Both the position numbers and the translations under genes were made by a program. The notes beneath the pieces were generated by a model that saw only the letters and a program-made list of their open reading frames with translations, was not told the origin of the DNA and searched no databases. Source: Entomospira nematocerorum (GTDB lineage: Bacteria; Spirochaetota; Spirochaetia; WRBN01). From it: a stretch of 64,000 nt of DNA. Positions 1-6,743 of this stretch are shown here, in pieces. How positions within the stretch are numbered: the stretch's first letter is position 1; every line of letters begins with the position of its first letter. Location of the stretch: positions 496,001 through 560,000 of the forward strand of contig NZ_CP118168.1 of assembly GCF_028748105.1 (NCBI RefSeq). The letters run 5' to 3'.

Positions 1-169
1 CAATCGTTACTAATTTTTTCTCAACATCTCCATCATCAATAATATGGAAACCTTCATCATTAATAAGTAAAAACCGCTCATTTAAGATATCTTCTAGCAT
101 GGTAATGGTAAAACCTTTCATCACCTTCTGATGTTCCATGACTTTTTTGTACCAGTCTCCTGTAGTCAA
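1..169 (-). CDS. Partial hypothetical protein (N-terminus only)
   Basis: A reading frame on the minus strand runs off the left edge; about 56 N-terminal residues are visible. The likely start is TTG at 169-167, because a run of seven G residues (a strong ribosome-binding site) lies five bases upstream. The visible protein begins (L/M)TTGDWYKKVMEHQKVMKGF and continues with a mixed acidic and hydrophobic sequence; I recognise no family. It is transcribed divergently from the exported protein at 312-698, and the three-palindrome region at 199-270 lies between them, so the two genes may share regulation. The TTG start and the missing C-terminus keep confidence moderate. Confidence 0.55.
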   Translation of the reverse strand, partial: MTTGDWYKKVMEHQKVMKGFTITMLEDILNERFLLINDEGFHIIDDGDVEKKLVTI

Positions 170-198
170 AATTACCCCCCCTTAAAAATAAAAAAAAT

Positions 199-270
199 TC
201 TTATCATAGATCTATGATAAGATCAACTGTACAGTTGATCTTACGTTTAACCTGTATACAGGTTAAACGT
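199..270. promoter_or_regulatory. Three overlapping perfect palindromes in a divergent promoter
   Basis: Three loopless perfect palindromes follow one another: 24 bp at 199-222 (centre 210/211, core AGATCT), 26 bp at 218-243 (centre 230/231, core CTGTACAG) and 28 bp at 243-270 (centre 256/257, core CTGTATACAG). The second and third share the core shape AAC(C)TGTA(TA)CAG(G)TT. They fill the gap between two divergently transcribed genes. The third overlaps the -35 position of a plausible promoter whose -10 is TATAAT at 285-290. Lacking loops and T-tracts, they look more like operators or cruciform-forming sites than terminators. Confidence 0.6.
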
Positions 271-311
271 TATTCACTAAAGTGTATAATTATATTACAA
301 GGACAATCATC

Positions 312-698
312 ATGAAAAAATTTATTCTATCAATATTACTTCTAACTCTCCCTGTTGTTGCCACAGAGACAAAAATTGATCAGGACTCATCCCTAAACTA
401 TACACTATATGATGAGGACAATTTATTTGAATTCTTTATCATTGAGCGATGGAATGAATCTCCAAAGATATATTTTTCTATGAAATTAAACGATGAATTC
501 TTCCAAAAAGTCAGTGGCTATATTGTTAGTATTGAAATCTATGATATGTTTGATGAGAAGATTTTTGAAAGAAAATTCCGAATGGCCAAGCAAGAAGGTT
601 ATGGCTTCTTTTATGATTATCAAGTTTTTCGATCACTTAGCGAAGATGGTTTAAGTGTTGTAATTACTGATATTGAATTCGCCTATAAACGTACATAA
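312..698 (+). CDS. Small exported hypothetical protein
   Basis: A 128-residue protein with a classic N-terminal signal peptide (MKKFILSILLLTLPVVATET). I start it at ATG 312 because AAGGA lies about ten bases upstream; an in-frame upstream start at 282 would put ten residues ahead of the signal peptide and lacks a ribosome-binding site. The mature part is acidic and aromatic-rich, with alternating hydrophobic residues that suggest a beta-rich periplasmic domain. No family is recognised. It lies beside the palindrome-filled promoter and has no obvious operon partner downstream. Confidence 0.65.
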   Translation: MKKFILSILLLTLPVVATETKIDQDSSLNYTLYDEDNLFEFFIIERWNESPKIYFSMKLNDEFFQKVSGYIVSIEIYDMFDEKIFERKFRMAKQEGYGFFYDYQVFRSLSEDGLSVVITDIEFAYKRT

Positions 699-715
699 CT
701 AGTTTTACTACTACG

Positions 716-871
716 TTACTCTCCAAACTGAATCTTCTTTAAGTATTTCTCTCTGGTAATAATTTTTGATCGTAAATACTCCATCGGTCTCGCACCCTTG
801 ATTCGATTGCAACTAGAGCATAATAATTGATAATTCTCGTAATAATTACCACCACTAAATATAGCTAAAAA
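716..871 (-). pseudogene. Remnant of an HNH endonuclease (C-terminal piece)
   Basis: The minus strand here encodes a short stretch that reads as the end of an HNH nuclease: a GG-N-Y-Y-E-N-Y-Q-LLC motif followed by SSCNRIKGARPMEYLRSK and a natural-looking C-terminus ending in a TAA stop at 716-718. The pattern N-x-Q-LLC-x2-CN-x-x-KG is typical of HNH nucleases found with restriction-modification enzymes. A TGA stop at 872-874 cuts the frame, and no matching N-terminal half is evident upstream. It is therefore most likely a decayed gene. Family assignment rests on the motif only. Confidence 0.5.
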
Positions 872-993
872 TCACACCTATTGTAGCATCGGTATTAATA
901 AGTTGATCACTTATATAATAGATATTTACTTAATCACACTCCGGTGTCTATCAATGGATAGTTACCAAAGAGACCTTTCCTATGGTTATATAC

Positions 994-1035
994 AAACAAA
1001 AGACACCCAAATACGTTCATGGATGTCTTTTGTTT
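994..1035. terminator. Bidirectional terminator-like hairpin after uraA
   Basis: Arms at 994-1009 and 1020-1035 pair over 16 positions with one G-T wobble, around a ten-base loop. Each strand reads GAC-A/G-CC ... GTCTTTTGTTT, so a U-rich 3' arm is present in both directions. It lies 20 bases past the uraA stop codon. Confidence 0.65.
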
Positions 1036-1055
1036 ATCATTTTCAAAGAGAAACG

Positions 1056-2300
1056 TTAGTTTTCTTTTGGTAATATGAGATTGAATAGAACACCCATAAT
1101 TCCAGCGATTGCTAGTCCTGAAATAGAAATTGTAGATGTGATAGAAATCTGATCAATACCAGTTCCTAAAATAAGAATGACTGCTGTAATGACTAAATTC
1201 CGAGGATGTGCAAAGTCAATCTCTGCTTTTGCTAAAGTCTTAGCACCCATCGCTGCAATACTTCCAAAGAGAATAATCGAAATTCCCCCCATAACAGGAA
1301 TAGGAATACTTTGAATAAGTGCTCCAAATTTTCCGATTAAACTCAAAATAATCGTGTATATAGCGGCCAATCGAATCACACTTGGGTCATAGACCTTGGT
1401 CATAGCCAAAACACCGGTATTCTCGCTGTAGGTTGTATTTGGTGGAGCCCCTAATATTCCAGCTGTAAGCGAAGCTAATCCATCTCCTAACATTGTACGA
1501 TGAATTCCTGGATTCTCAATAAAATTTTTCCCAACGACATTCCCATTAGTATTCATATCACCAATATGCTCAATAAATACAACTAGAGCAATAGGAGCGA
1601 TAACTAAAATTGCAGAGATATTAAATGTAGGGACTGTTGTAAGTGAGAGAAACGTTTCTCCGGTAAGACTAAACCATGGAGCATGTATTACACCTTCCAT
1701 GGATACGAACTGCGTATGAAAGACAACATCAACAATGACAGCAGTAAAAAATCCTATTACAATCGCAAGTAAAATGGGAATCAGTTTAAAAAAAGAGTGG
1801 CCTACAGTAATAGCCACTATCATCGTGATGGTTGCACTCGCTGCAATCAGTAACGCTGGCCAGTCAACCGACTCATTAGCATGCAATCCAGCCATAGATA
1901 ACGCTACTCCACTCAATCGAATACCTATCAGAATAATAATTGATCCATTCACAATAGGAGGAAATAACTGTTGAACTCTCTGTACTCCAACCTTTTTAAT
2001 AATGATCGCAAAAATGATATAAATCAATCCCGTAGCAATGACCGCGCCTTTAACCGCATCGAGTCCTTGCTCTAATAAGACTAGATGAACGGCTCCAATG
2101 AAAGCAAAGCTTGAACCTAAAAAAACAGGCACCTGAGCGCCTGTTACCAAATGAAATACTAATGTTCCCACACCCGCACCCAATAGCGCTAACGTTGGAT
2201 CCATTCCCGTCTGAAATGGAACCAAGACGGTGGCACCAAACATGGCTAACAGATGTTGAAGACCTAATAGATACTTCGTTTTTCCCTGTACACGCTGCAC
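1056..2300 (-). CDS. uraA: Uracil permease (NCS2 family)
   Basis: A 414-residue polytopic membrane protein of the nucleobase-cation symporter-2 family, which imports uracil with protons or sodium for pyrimidine salvage. The N-terminal GLQHLLAMFGATVLVPFQTGM and the segment GAPPNTTYSENTGVLAMTKV are family hallmarks, as are the many hydrophobic helices; length is normal. The start is GTG at 2300-2298, seven bases after AAGGAG. It has its own strong promoter at 2336-2364 and a hairpin after the stop, so it is probably monocistronic. No PyrR-type leader is visible: the leader is only about 30 bases. UraA is preferred over xanthine or urate carriers by overall resemblance, not by a tested residue. 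Confidence 0.92.
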   Translation of the reverse strand: MQRVQGKTKYLLGLQHLLAMFGATVLVPFQTGMDPTLALLGAGVGTLVFHLVTGAQVPVFLGSSFAFIGAVHLVLLEQGLDAVKGAVIATGLIYIIFAIIIKKVGVQRVQQLFPPIVNGSIIILIGIRLSGVALSMAGLHANESVDWPALLIAASATITMIVAITVGHSFFKLIPILLAIVIGFFTAVIVDVVFHTQFVSMEGVIHAPWFSLTGETFLSLTTVPTFNISAILVIAPIALVVFIEHIGDMNTNGNVVGKNFIENPGIHRTMLGDGLASLTAGILGAPPNTTYSENTGVLAMTKVYDPSVIRLAAIYTIILSLIGKFGALIQSIPIPVMGGISIILFGSIAAMGAKTLAKAEIDFAHPRNLVITAVILILGTGIDQISITSTISISGLAIAGIMGVLFNLILPKEN

Positions 2301-2335
2301 AATCTATCTCCTTGTTGTTGATATTCTAACATTGC

Positions 2336-2364
2336 ATTATAGAGATATCTGTTACAGCTGTCAA
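2336..2364 (-). promoter_or_regulatory. Promoter of uraA
   Basis: On the minus strand, TTGACA (2364-2359) and TATAAT (2341-2336) are separated by 17 bases, a consensus housekeeping promoter. The uraA start codon follows about 35 bases downstream. Confidence 0.8.
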
Positions 2365-2386
2365 GTGTAAAAAATATTATAAAAAC

Positions 2387-2416
2387 TTTACAAAGCATAT
2401 AAATGCGTAGTATAAT
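2387..2416 (+). promoter_or_regulatory. Promoter of the Asn/Gln-rich microprotein
   Basis: TTTACA (2387-2392) and TATAAT (2411-2416) are 18 bases apart. The AAAAGGAG ribosome-binding site and ATG of the small gene follow within about 20 bases. The promoter is divergent from that of uraA. Confidence 0.7.
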
Positions 2417-2436
2417 AACAATAAAAGGAGTATATT

Positions 2437-2592
2437 ATGTCAAATAATAAAGCTAATCAGAATAATCATGCAAATCAGGGTAATTCAAACAATCAACCAC
2501 CACATCACAATAATTCAGCCTACAAAGGAAAGATTGATAATCGTTCTAACCAAAAAAATCCTAATAATCCTCAGAATTCCAACACAAAATAA
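2437..2592 (+). CDS. Asn/Gln-rich 51-residue protein
   Basis: A 51-residue protein made almost entirely of N, Q, S, K, H, G and P, with no hydrophobic core, so it should be intrinsically disordered. It is well supported as a gene: AAAAGGAG six bases before ATG, a near-consensus promoter at 2387-2416 and a hairpin after the stop. The repeated motif DNRSNQKNPNNP near the C-terminus recalls small N-rich stress or hydration-type proteins in other bacteria, but I cannot name a family. It lies between uraA and the exported protein at 2631, both on the other strand. Confidence 0.6.
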   Translation: MSNNKANQNNHANQGNSNNQPPHHNNSAYKGKIDNRSNQKNPNNPQNSNTK

Positions 2593-2595
2593 CTC

Positions 2596-2617
2596 TGATT
2601 ATTGATGAATCATTTTT
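2596..2617 (+). terminator. Weak terminator after the Asn/Gln-rich protein
   Basis: TGATT and AATCA pair around a seven-base loop and are followed by five T residues, four bases past the stop codon. The stem is short and A+T-rich. Confidence 0.4.
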
Positions 2618-2630
2618 ATTATGCCTAAAT

Positions 2631-3182
2631 TTATACGCCTAAATATCCATAAATAAGAATGATTTCATCATGATTAGTTGTACCCACCATCAAGAGTTGA
2701 TCGGGATCCTTATTCAATGCCCACTCAGCGCGTAAAGGTCGACTGCTCTTGTGAGAGGGCTTCCCGTACTCTTTTGTCTTTTGTGTAATAAAGTTCTTAA
2801 GTTGTAATTGATCTATGGGAATATTTTGTAACTGAATCATAAAGAAGAGGCCATTATAACTCAATACCACAGCAGCCATTGCTTCATCAGTTTCCTCATC
2901 GATCACTAACTCAAAGAGTCTTGCTTCTACAAAATCGAGATTAATGTTCATCATTGGGCGGGGAAATCGTCGGACAAAATTAAACATATTTCGTACCTCT
3001 TTCGACTCCAGTTCTGAATCTTCCCATCCAAATTTTTCAAAGAGCTTAATCACCTCACTAACAGGACTTGCATACTCCAGTGCAAGTAACTGATTAATTT
3101 GATCTTCAATTCTAGGCTGAGTTTGTGCAAAAATGGAATGAAATCCAAAGATAAACATGACCATAATCATGACACGCTTCAT
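2631..3182 (-). CDS. Exported hypothetical protein
   Basis: A 183-residue protein with a signal peptide that ends near IFGFHSIFAQTQ, giving a likely signal-peptidase I site after FAQ. I start it at ATG 3182, preceded by AGGAG; the frame could extend to 3260, but the extra residues would precede the signal peptide and have no ribosome-binding site. The mature part is a mixed alpha/beta globular domain (HKSSRPLRAEWALNKDPDQL, then a hydrophobic C-terminus). It is the last gene of an apparent HxlR-VanW-exported protein run. No family is recognised. Confidence 0.7.
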   Translation of the reverse strand: MKRVMIMVMFIFGFHSIFAQTQPRIEDQINQLLALEYASPVSEVIKLFEKFGWEDSELESKEVRNMFNFVRRFPRPMMNINLDFVEARLFELVIDEETDEAMAAVVLSYNGLFFMIQLQNIPIDQLQLKNFITQKTKEYGKPSHKSSRPLRAEWALNKDPDQLLMVGTTNHDEIILIYGYLGV

Positions 3183-3273
3183 CTTATATATTCTCCTATA
3201 AAATTTTATTATATCATCAATTATATGAAATGATTCGTCATTGGTCAATTGTTCTCTCAAAAAAATAACTATC

Positions 3274-4101
3274 TCAATGATTCAACTGGTTATCAAGCAG
3301 CGACGTATCTATCGAGTACTTAATGAGTGAATCATTATCAAATAAATGTTCTTCTGTGATCATATTTCCTGTACGACGATCAATGACTTGACGATAGATA
3401 CGATTTTGCCGATAGATACCATCAGTCTTCTTTACAAACCGATGTTCTCTCTCCATGATATGGTAGCTATGTATCGGATAATCATCTGCGCGAATTTCAC
3501 CATGGATATACCTATCGTCCAACCATACTAACAGTTGCATTCTCTGGTTACTGGTATTTTTGACCTTTAAATCTTTCCAACCTTGCACTAATGTAGCACC
3601 AGTTCCAAAAGGAATCACTCGACCAGAATCGGGGAAGGGATCAAAACTATGCCGATAGCGCTCTACAATCTCTAACGGAGTGTGTAAAAACATCCAAAAA
3701 AGTAAATTCCCTAACTGACATAGTCCACCCCCAACTCCAGCGGATACTTCCCCATCTGAAAGGAGCATCCCATCACAGTATCCATTTCTATACGAGACTG
3801 TTCCCACAAGATGCCAAAAAGAAAAGACCTCTTGTGGCTTGATGATGACTCCAGATAAATTATTAGAGGCAATAGTTAGATTTGCAACTTTATTTATTTG
3901 TAACATCGGATCAGATTCTCCTAATTTACGTCTTAAAAGAGACTTGTGTCTAAAAATTCGAGCTGGAAGCTGATGCATATCTCTTGTTGATGCGTACAGA
4001 TGTCTATCCCACCGCATCGCCAATTGATAAAAAAATAATCGCTGTGCTTTGCGTAACGGAAGTAAGCATGGTAATAATTGAGTTAATCTCTTTCTTTTCA
4101 T
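3274..4101 (-). CDS. VanW family protein
   Basis: A 275-residue protein carrying the VanW domain, known from VanB-type glycopeptide-resistance clusters but common in bacteria with no van genes, where its function is unknown. Diagnostic segments are the NLxxASNNLSGVIIKPQEVFSFW-like block, GY-C-DGMLL, and GGGLCQLGNLLFWM at the centre. No signal peptide is obvious. It follows the HxlR gene by 22 bases and is probably co-transcribed with it. No vanA/B ligase or vanX lies nearby, so a resistance role should not be assumed. Confidence 0.88.
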   Translation of the reverse strand: MKRKRLTQLLPCLLPLRKAQRLFFYQLAMRWDRHLYASTRDMHQLPARIFRHKSLLRRKLGESDPMLQINKVANLTIASNNLSGVIIKPQEVFSFWHLVGTVSYRNGYCDGMLLSDGEVSAGVGGGLCQLGNLLFWMFLHTPLEIVERYRHSFDPFPDSGRVIPFGTGATLVQGWKDLKVKNTSNQRMQLLVWLDDRYIHGEIRADDYPIHSYHIMEREHRFVKKTDGIYRQNRIYRQVIDRRTGNMITEEHLFDNDSLIKYSIDTSLLDNQLNH

Positions 4102-4123
4102 TCATCCTATCCTAATGTATGGA

Positions 4124-4429
4124 CTATGGAGACGCATATCTGTCACCCCAAATTTTCATCGCATTGAAGACATCTAGAAAAGCAACTCCTTTCTCAGTCA
4201 AAGAATACTCTACCTTAGGGGGAATTTGTGGATACTCCTCTCGATGAATGATTCCTGCCTGCTCCAGCTCTTTTAATTGACTACTTAACATTTTATGGGT
4301 AATTCCATCAATTTCTCTCTTTAATTGACCATATCGTAAAATCTCTTCCTGACTTAGTGCTAAAATAATTAATGGCTTCCACTTTCCCACCAAGATAGAA
4401 AGAGTATAAGCAACAGAGCATTTATCCAT
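4124..4429 (-). CDS. HxlR family transcriptional regulator
   Basis: A 101-residue winged-helix regulator of the HxlR group, whose members often sense redox state or aldehydes through an N-terminal cysteine. The pattern MDKCSVAYTLSILVGKWKPLIILAL, then RYGQLKREIDGITHKMLSSQLKELEQAGII, then VEYSLTEKGVAFLDVF matches the family over its full length, and the conserved Cys4 is present. It is divergent from the flavodoxin gene at 4544, and an inverted repeat lies between them, so autoregulation and control of the flavodoxin are likely. The VanW gene downstream seems to be in the same transcript. Confidence 0.9.
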   Translation of the reverse strand: MDKCSVAYTLSILVGKWKPLIILALSQEEILRYGQLKREIDGITHKMLSSQLKELEQAGIIHREEYPQIPPKVEYSLTEKGVAFLDVFNAMKIWGDRYASP

Positions 4430-4454
4430 AATTTCTATTACTTTCCTTTTATAT

Positions 4455-4507
4455 AGTATATTACAAAAAAGTGTATACTTGACAAGTAGAAATGTAAAGA
4501 ATATTAT
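4455..4507. promoter_or_regulatory. HxlR-type operator and flavodoxin promoter
   Basis: An imperfect inverted repeat, AGTATA-TTAC (4455-4464) and GTG-TATACT (4471-4479), spans a six-A spacer. It runs directly into a promoter for the plus-strand flavodoxin gene: TTGACA at 4479-4484, 17 bases, TATTAT at 4502-4507. On the other strand TTGTCA and an A+T-rich -10 (TATACT) fall across the same repeat. The arrangement fits an HxlR dimer repressing both genes; the operator call is inference from position and symmetry. Confidence 0.55.
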
Positions 4508-4543
4508 AGGTCTATTACCATATTTTGTAAAGGAGTATTAAAA

Positions 4544-4975
4544 ATGAATTCATGTATTATTTATAATAGTAAGACAGGAAATACAAAAAAAATTGCTAAC
4601 TCTATGGCTAAAAGCTTACAGACAGAAGCATACTCAGTCAAAGATACAATTGATCTCAATAATATAGATATTCTCTTTTTAGGAGATGGAAACTATGGTG
4701 GTAATTGTAGTGCTGCTATGCAGGACTTCATCGATCATAAACTTAGTGGTACCTCTATTAAGCATATCATCCTGTTTGGGACATATGGCGGTCTAACTAA
4801 CGCGATGCAAAAAATGCGAAAAAGATTGGAAGCATTACATTTACCTGTGGTTCCAGAAGAATTCGGCACTAAAGGTCGAGCATGGCTGTTTATTAATATG
4901 TTCTATCCAAATAAACATACACTAACAGAAGCTGCTCTTTTTGCAAAAACGATCATAAAAACATACGCTCAATAA
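4544..4975 (+). CDS. Flavodoxin family protein
   Basis: A 143-residue single-domain flavodoxin, an FMN-binding electron carrier. The phosphate-binding loop is at the N-terminus (YNSKTGNTKKIA, residues about 7-18). The G-D-G-N-Y-G-G loop near residues 48-54 and the FGTYGG segment near residue 80 are placed as in flavodoxin-like folds. The ribosome-binding site AAAGGAG lies seven bases before ATG. Its divergence from an HxlR regulator suggests induction by redox or electrophile stress. It could be a small flavodoxin-like quinone or nitro reductase instead of an electron carrier. Confidence 0.85.
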   Translation: MNSCIIYNSKTGNTKKIANSMAKSLQTEAYSVKDTIDLNNIDILFLGDGNYGGNCSAAMQDFIDHKLSGTSIKHIILFGTYGGLTNAMQKMRKRLEALHLPVVPEEFGTKGRAWLFINMFYPNKHTLTEAALFAKTIIKTYAQ

Positions 4976-4983
4976 ACTATGTA

Positions 4984-5020
4984 TGTATAAGGCTATACGT
5001 TTTGATGCTAGCCTTATACA
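4984..5020. terminator. Terminator-like hairpin between convergent genes
   Basis: TGTATAAGGCTA (4984-4995) and TAGCCTTATACA (5009-5020) form a perfect 12-bp stem with a 13-base loop, between the ends of the convergent flavodoxin and MinD-like genes. There is no clear T-tract on either side. Confidence 0.55.
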
Positions 5021-5041
5021 CTTATATATAGAAATAAAGTC

Positions 5042-6187
5042 CTAAAATTGATAACCATCTTTACTAGCTTTGACAATTTTACTCTTTAAAAAGCGGTTCT
5101 CTTTCCGTAACTGATTTAATTCATACTGCTGTGTCCTCAACGTCTCAATGAGATCGCCATCGCTAATAGCCCCCTCTTTAAAGAGGGTCTCAACACTCTC
5201 CATCTTCTCAATATAATCTTCCGATGCCTCTGCCTCTGCTAACTTATATCCTGCTTCAATATCATCAGCATTCAAGAAAGGAGCCATATTACCTTCTTGA
5301 GTACGGCTAATTCGCTCTACTATGCGATTAATCGCCTGTGCCATAACCCCTTGTGGCTTGTATAAAACAACAGGTAATCCACTAGCTAAAGCTCTTGCTT
5401 GGGTTTCATCTCGAAAGATGACACCCAGATGCTCCATATCAATGCCTAGATATTGCACGATTGTACGTCGTAACCTCTCTGCTTTACTCGCGCTACTTGG
5501 CTCATCGAGCATATTCATAATCAATCGAGGGCGAAATGCCTTGAGTACCTTCTCAAATCTAGGAAAATTTTCTGGATCAGCAATCTTTAATTGTTCAAGA
5601 AGTTTAGAAATATAAATTTTCTGTAAACTTAAACCATCCCTCTTCAAGTGATCCATAAAGAGAGCACCTTTACTTTCCTTCGGAAAAGTAGAAGCAATAA
5701 TACGAAAAATAGCATTCTTTAAGAAGAGATATGCTGTTAATGTTGCTGCCATATTGGGAGCCGTTACGATAATACCACGACCAGAAATAAGGAAAAAATC
5801 AACAGTATTAAATCCTGATCCTGCTCCTAAATCCAAAATAAGATAGTCACATTGAATTGTCATTAACGCTTCAATTAATCGCTTTTTTTGTTGAAAAGTC
5901 AGATTAGCTAACCCAACAACACCACCATCTCCTGCTAAAAAAAATAGATCATGATATTCGGTTCGTACCAACAAATCAGTAATATCCATCGATGGAGTGA
6001 CTAAAAAGGTTCCTACTCCATAGGAGATATTTTTCAGTCCAAGCGTAATGTGAAGATTTCCAGCACCTAAATCGAGATCAACAAGTACAACTCGCTTACG
6101 CTTCTTCGCTAACGTAATCGCTAAATTAGACGAAACCGTACTCTTTCCTACACCACCTTTTCCACTCGCAACCGGTATTATTGTCAT
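5042..6187 (-). CDS. MinD/FlhG-like ParA-family ATPase
   Basis: A 381-residue deviant Walker-A ATPase. ASGKGGVGKSTVSSNLA near the N-terminus is the P-loop, VVLVDLDLGAGNL is switch I/A', and YLILDLGAG is switch II. The C-terminus (last 80 residues or so) is a charged helical extension, longer than in typical FlhG or MinD. Such proteins position flagella or division machinery. I start at ATG 6187, because the frame from TTG 6214 would begin inside the promoter; the promoter at 6194-6222 places the transcript start at or next to this ATG, so the mRNA may be leaderless. No flhF lies next to it, so FlhG versus MinD stays open. It is divergent from the pair at 6327-8258. Confidence 0.85.
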   Translation of the reverse strand: MTIIPVASGKGGVGKSTVSSNLAITLAKKRKRVVLVDLDLGAGNLHITLGLKNISYGVGTFLVTPSMDITDLLVRTEYHDLFFLAGDGGVVGLANLTFQQKKRLIEALMTIQCDYLILDLGAGSGFNTVDFFLISGRGIIVTAPNMAATLTAYLFLKNAIFRIIASTFPKESKGALFMDHLKRDGLSLQKIYISKLLEQLKIADPENFPRFEKVLKAFRPRLIMNMLDEPSSASKAERLRRTIVQYLGIDMEHLGVIFRDETQARALASGLPVVLYKPQGVMAQAINRIVERISRTQEGNMAPFLNADDIEAGYKLAEAEASEDYIEKMESVETLFKEGAISDGDLIETLRTQQYELNQLRKENRFLKSKIVKASKDGYQF

Positions 6188-6193
6188 ACATGT

Positions 6194-6222
6194 AGTATAC
6201 TTTATTGATGACAAATTCTCAA
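6194..6222 (-). promoter_or_regulatory. Promoter of the MinD/FlhG-like gene (leaderless geometry)
   Basis: On the minus strand, TTGAGA (6222-6217), 17 bases, TATACT (6199-6194). Only six bases separate the -10 from ATG 6187, so transcription should begin at or beside the start codon. No ribosome-binding site is present. Confidence 0.6.
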
Positions 6223-6326
6223 GAGGTTCTCTAAAAATTCATAATAGAGTTTATTACGATTCCAAAGATTTATCGTATATTTCATTCTATCGCAAATGGC
6301 CATAAAAATTCCCATAAGGAAAAATA

Positions 6327-6728
6327 TTGGTTATTAGATTAAAAAATACTACAGTCGCAAATAAAGGCGTCGATAAGAGGTACATGGTGTTTACTTTAGA
6401 AAGAACTATGACGGGTGAAACAAACATAAAAACTCTCAATAAAGAGGAGTATTTCTATCAGTGTGCACAGCAATATCAGCGTGGACTAAGGATAGGACTT
6501 CCTCCCCAATATGTCATTCCACCAATTAAAAGTGTCTCGGCTATGCAACCTCATGATCAACTTCAATCCGATGGAATTGATGCTCTCCAAAATATTAGCT
6601 ATAGCCAAGAACAGCTCGACTTTATTCACTATCACGCCATTGCTATTAGAGAGGCACTGACACCTGTGATCACAGCTTTTGATACAGTTCCCAAAGATAT
6701 GGGTACTATTATGAATTTTTGTACCTAG
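6327..6728 (+). CDS. Hypothetical protein upstream of the DUF115 gene
   Basis: A 133-residue protein with no signal peptide or membrane segment. The start is TTG 6327, six bases after AAGGA; an ATG at codon 20 has a poorly spaced GAGG only three bases ahead of it. The sequence is mixed alpha, with a Gln- and Tyr-rich centre (QCAQQYQRGLRIGLPPQYVIPP) and a helical C-terminus. I do not recognise it. It ends 15 bases before the DUF115 gene and is probably co-transcribed with it, so a role connected to that protein is reasonable but unproven. Confidence 0.65.
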   Translation: MVIRLKNTTVANKGVDKRYMVFTLERTMTGETNIKTLNKEEYFYQCAQQYQRGLRIGLPPQYVIPPIKSVSAMQPHDQLQSDGIDALQNISYSQEQLDFIHYHAIAIREALTPVITAFDTVPKDMGTIMNFCT

Positions 6729-6743
6729 CATCACAGTACATCT

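Noticed and set aside
3274..4101. Vancomycin-resistance locus on account of the VanW protein
   Set aside because: No vanH, vanA/B, vanX or vanRS genes are nearby, and VanW proteins are common in bacteria without resistance.
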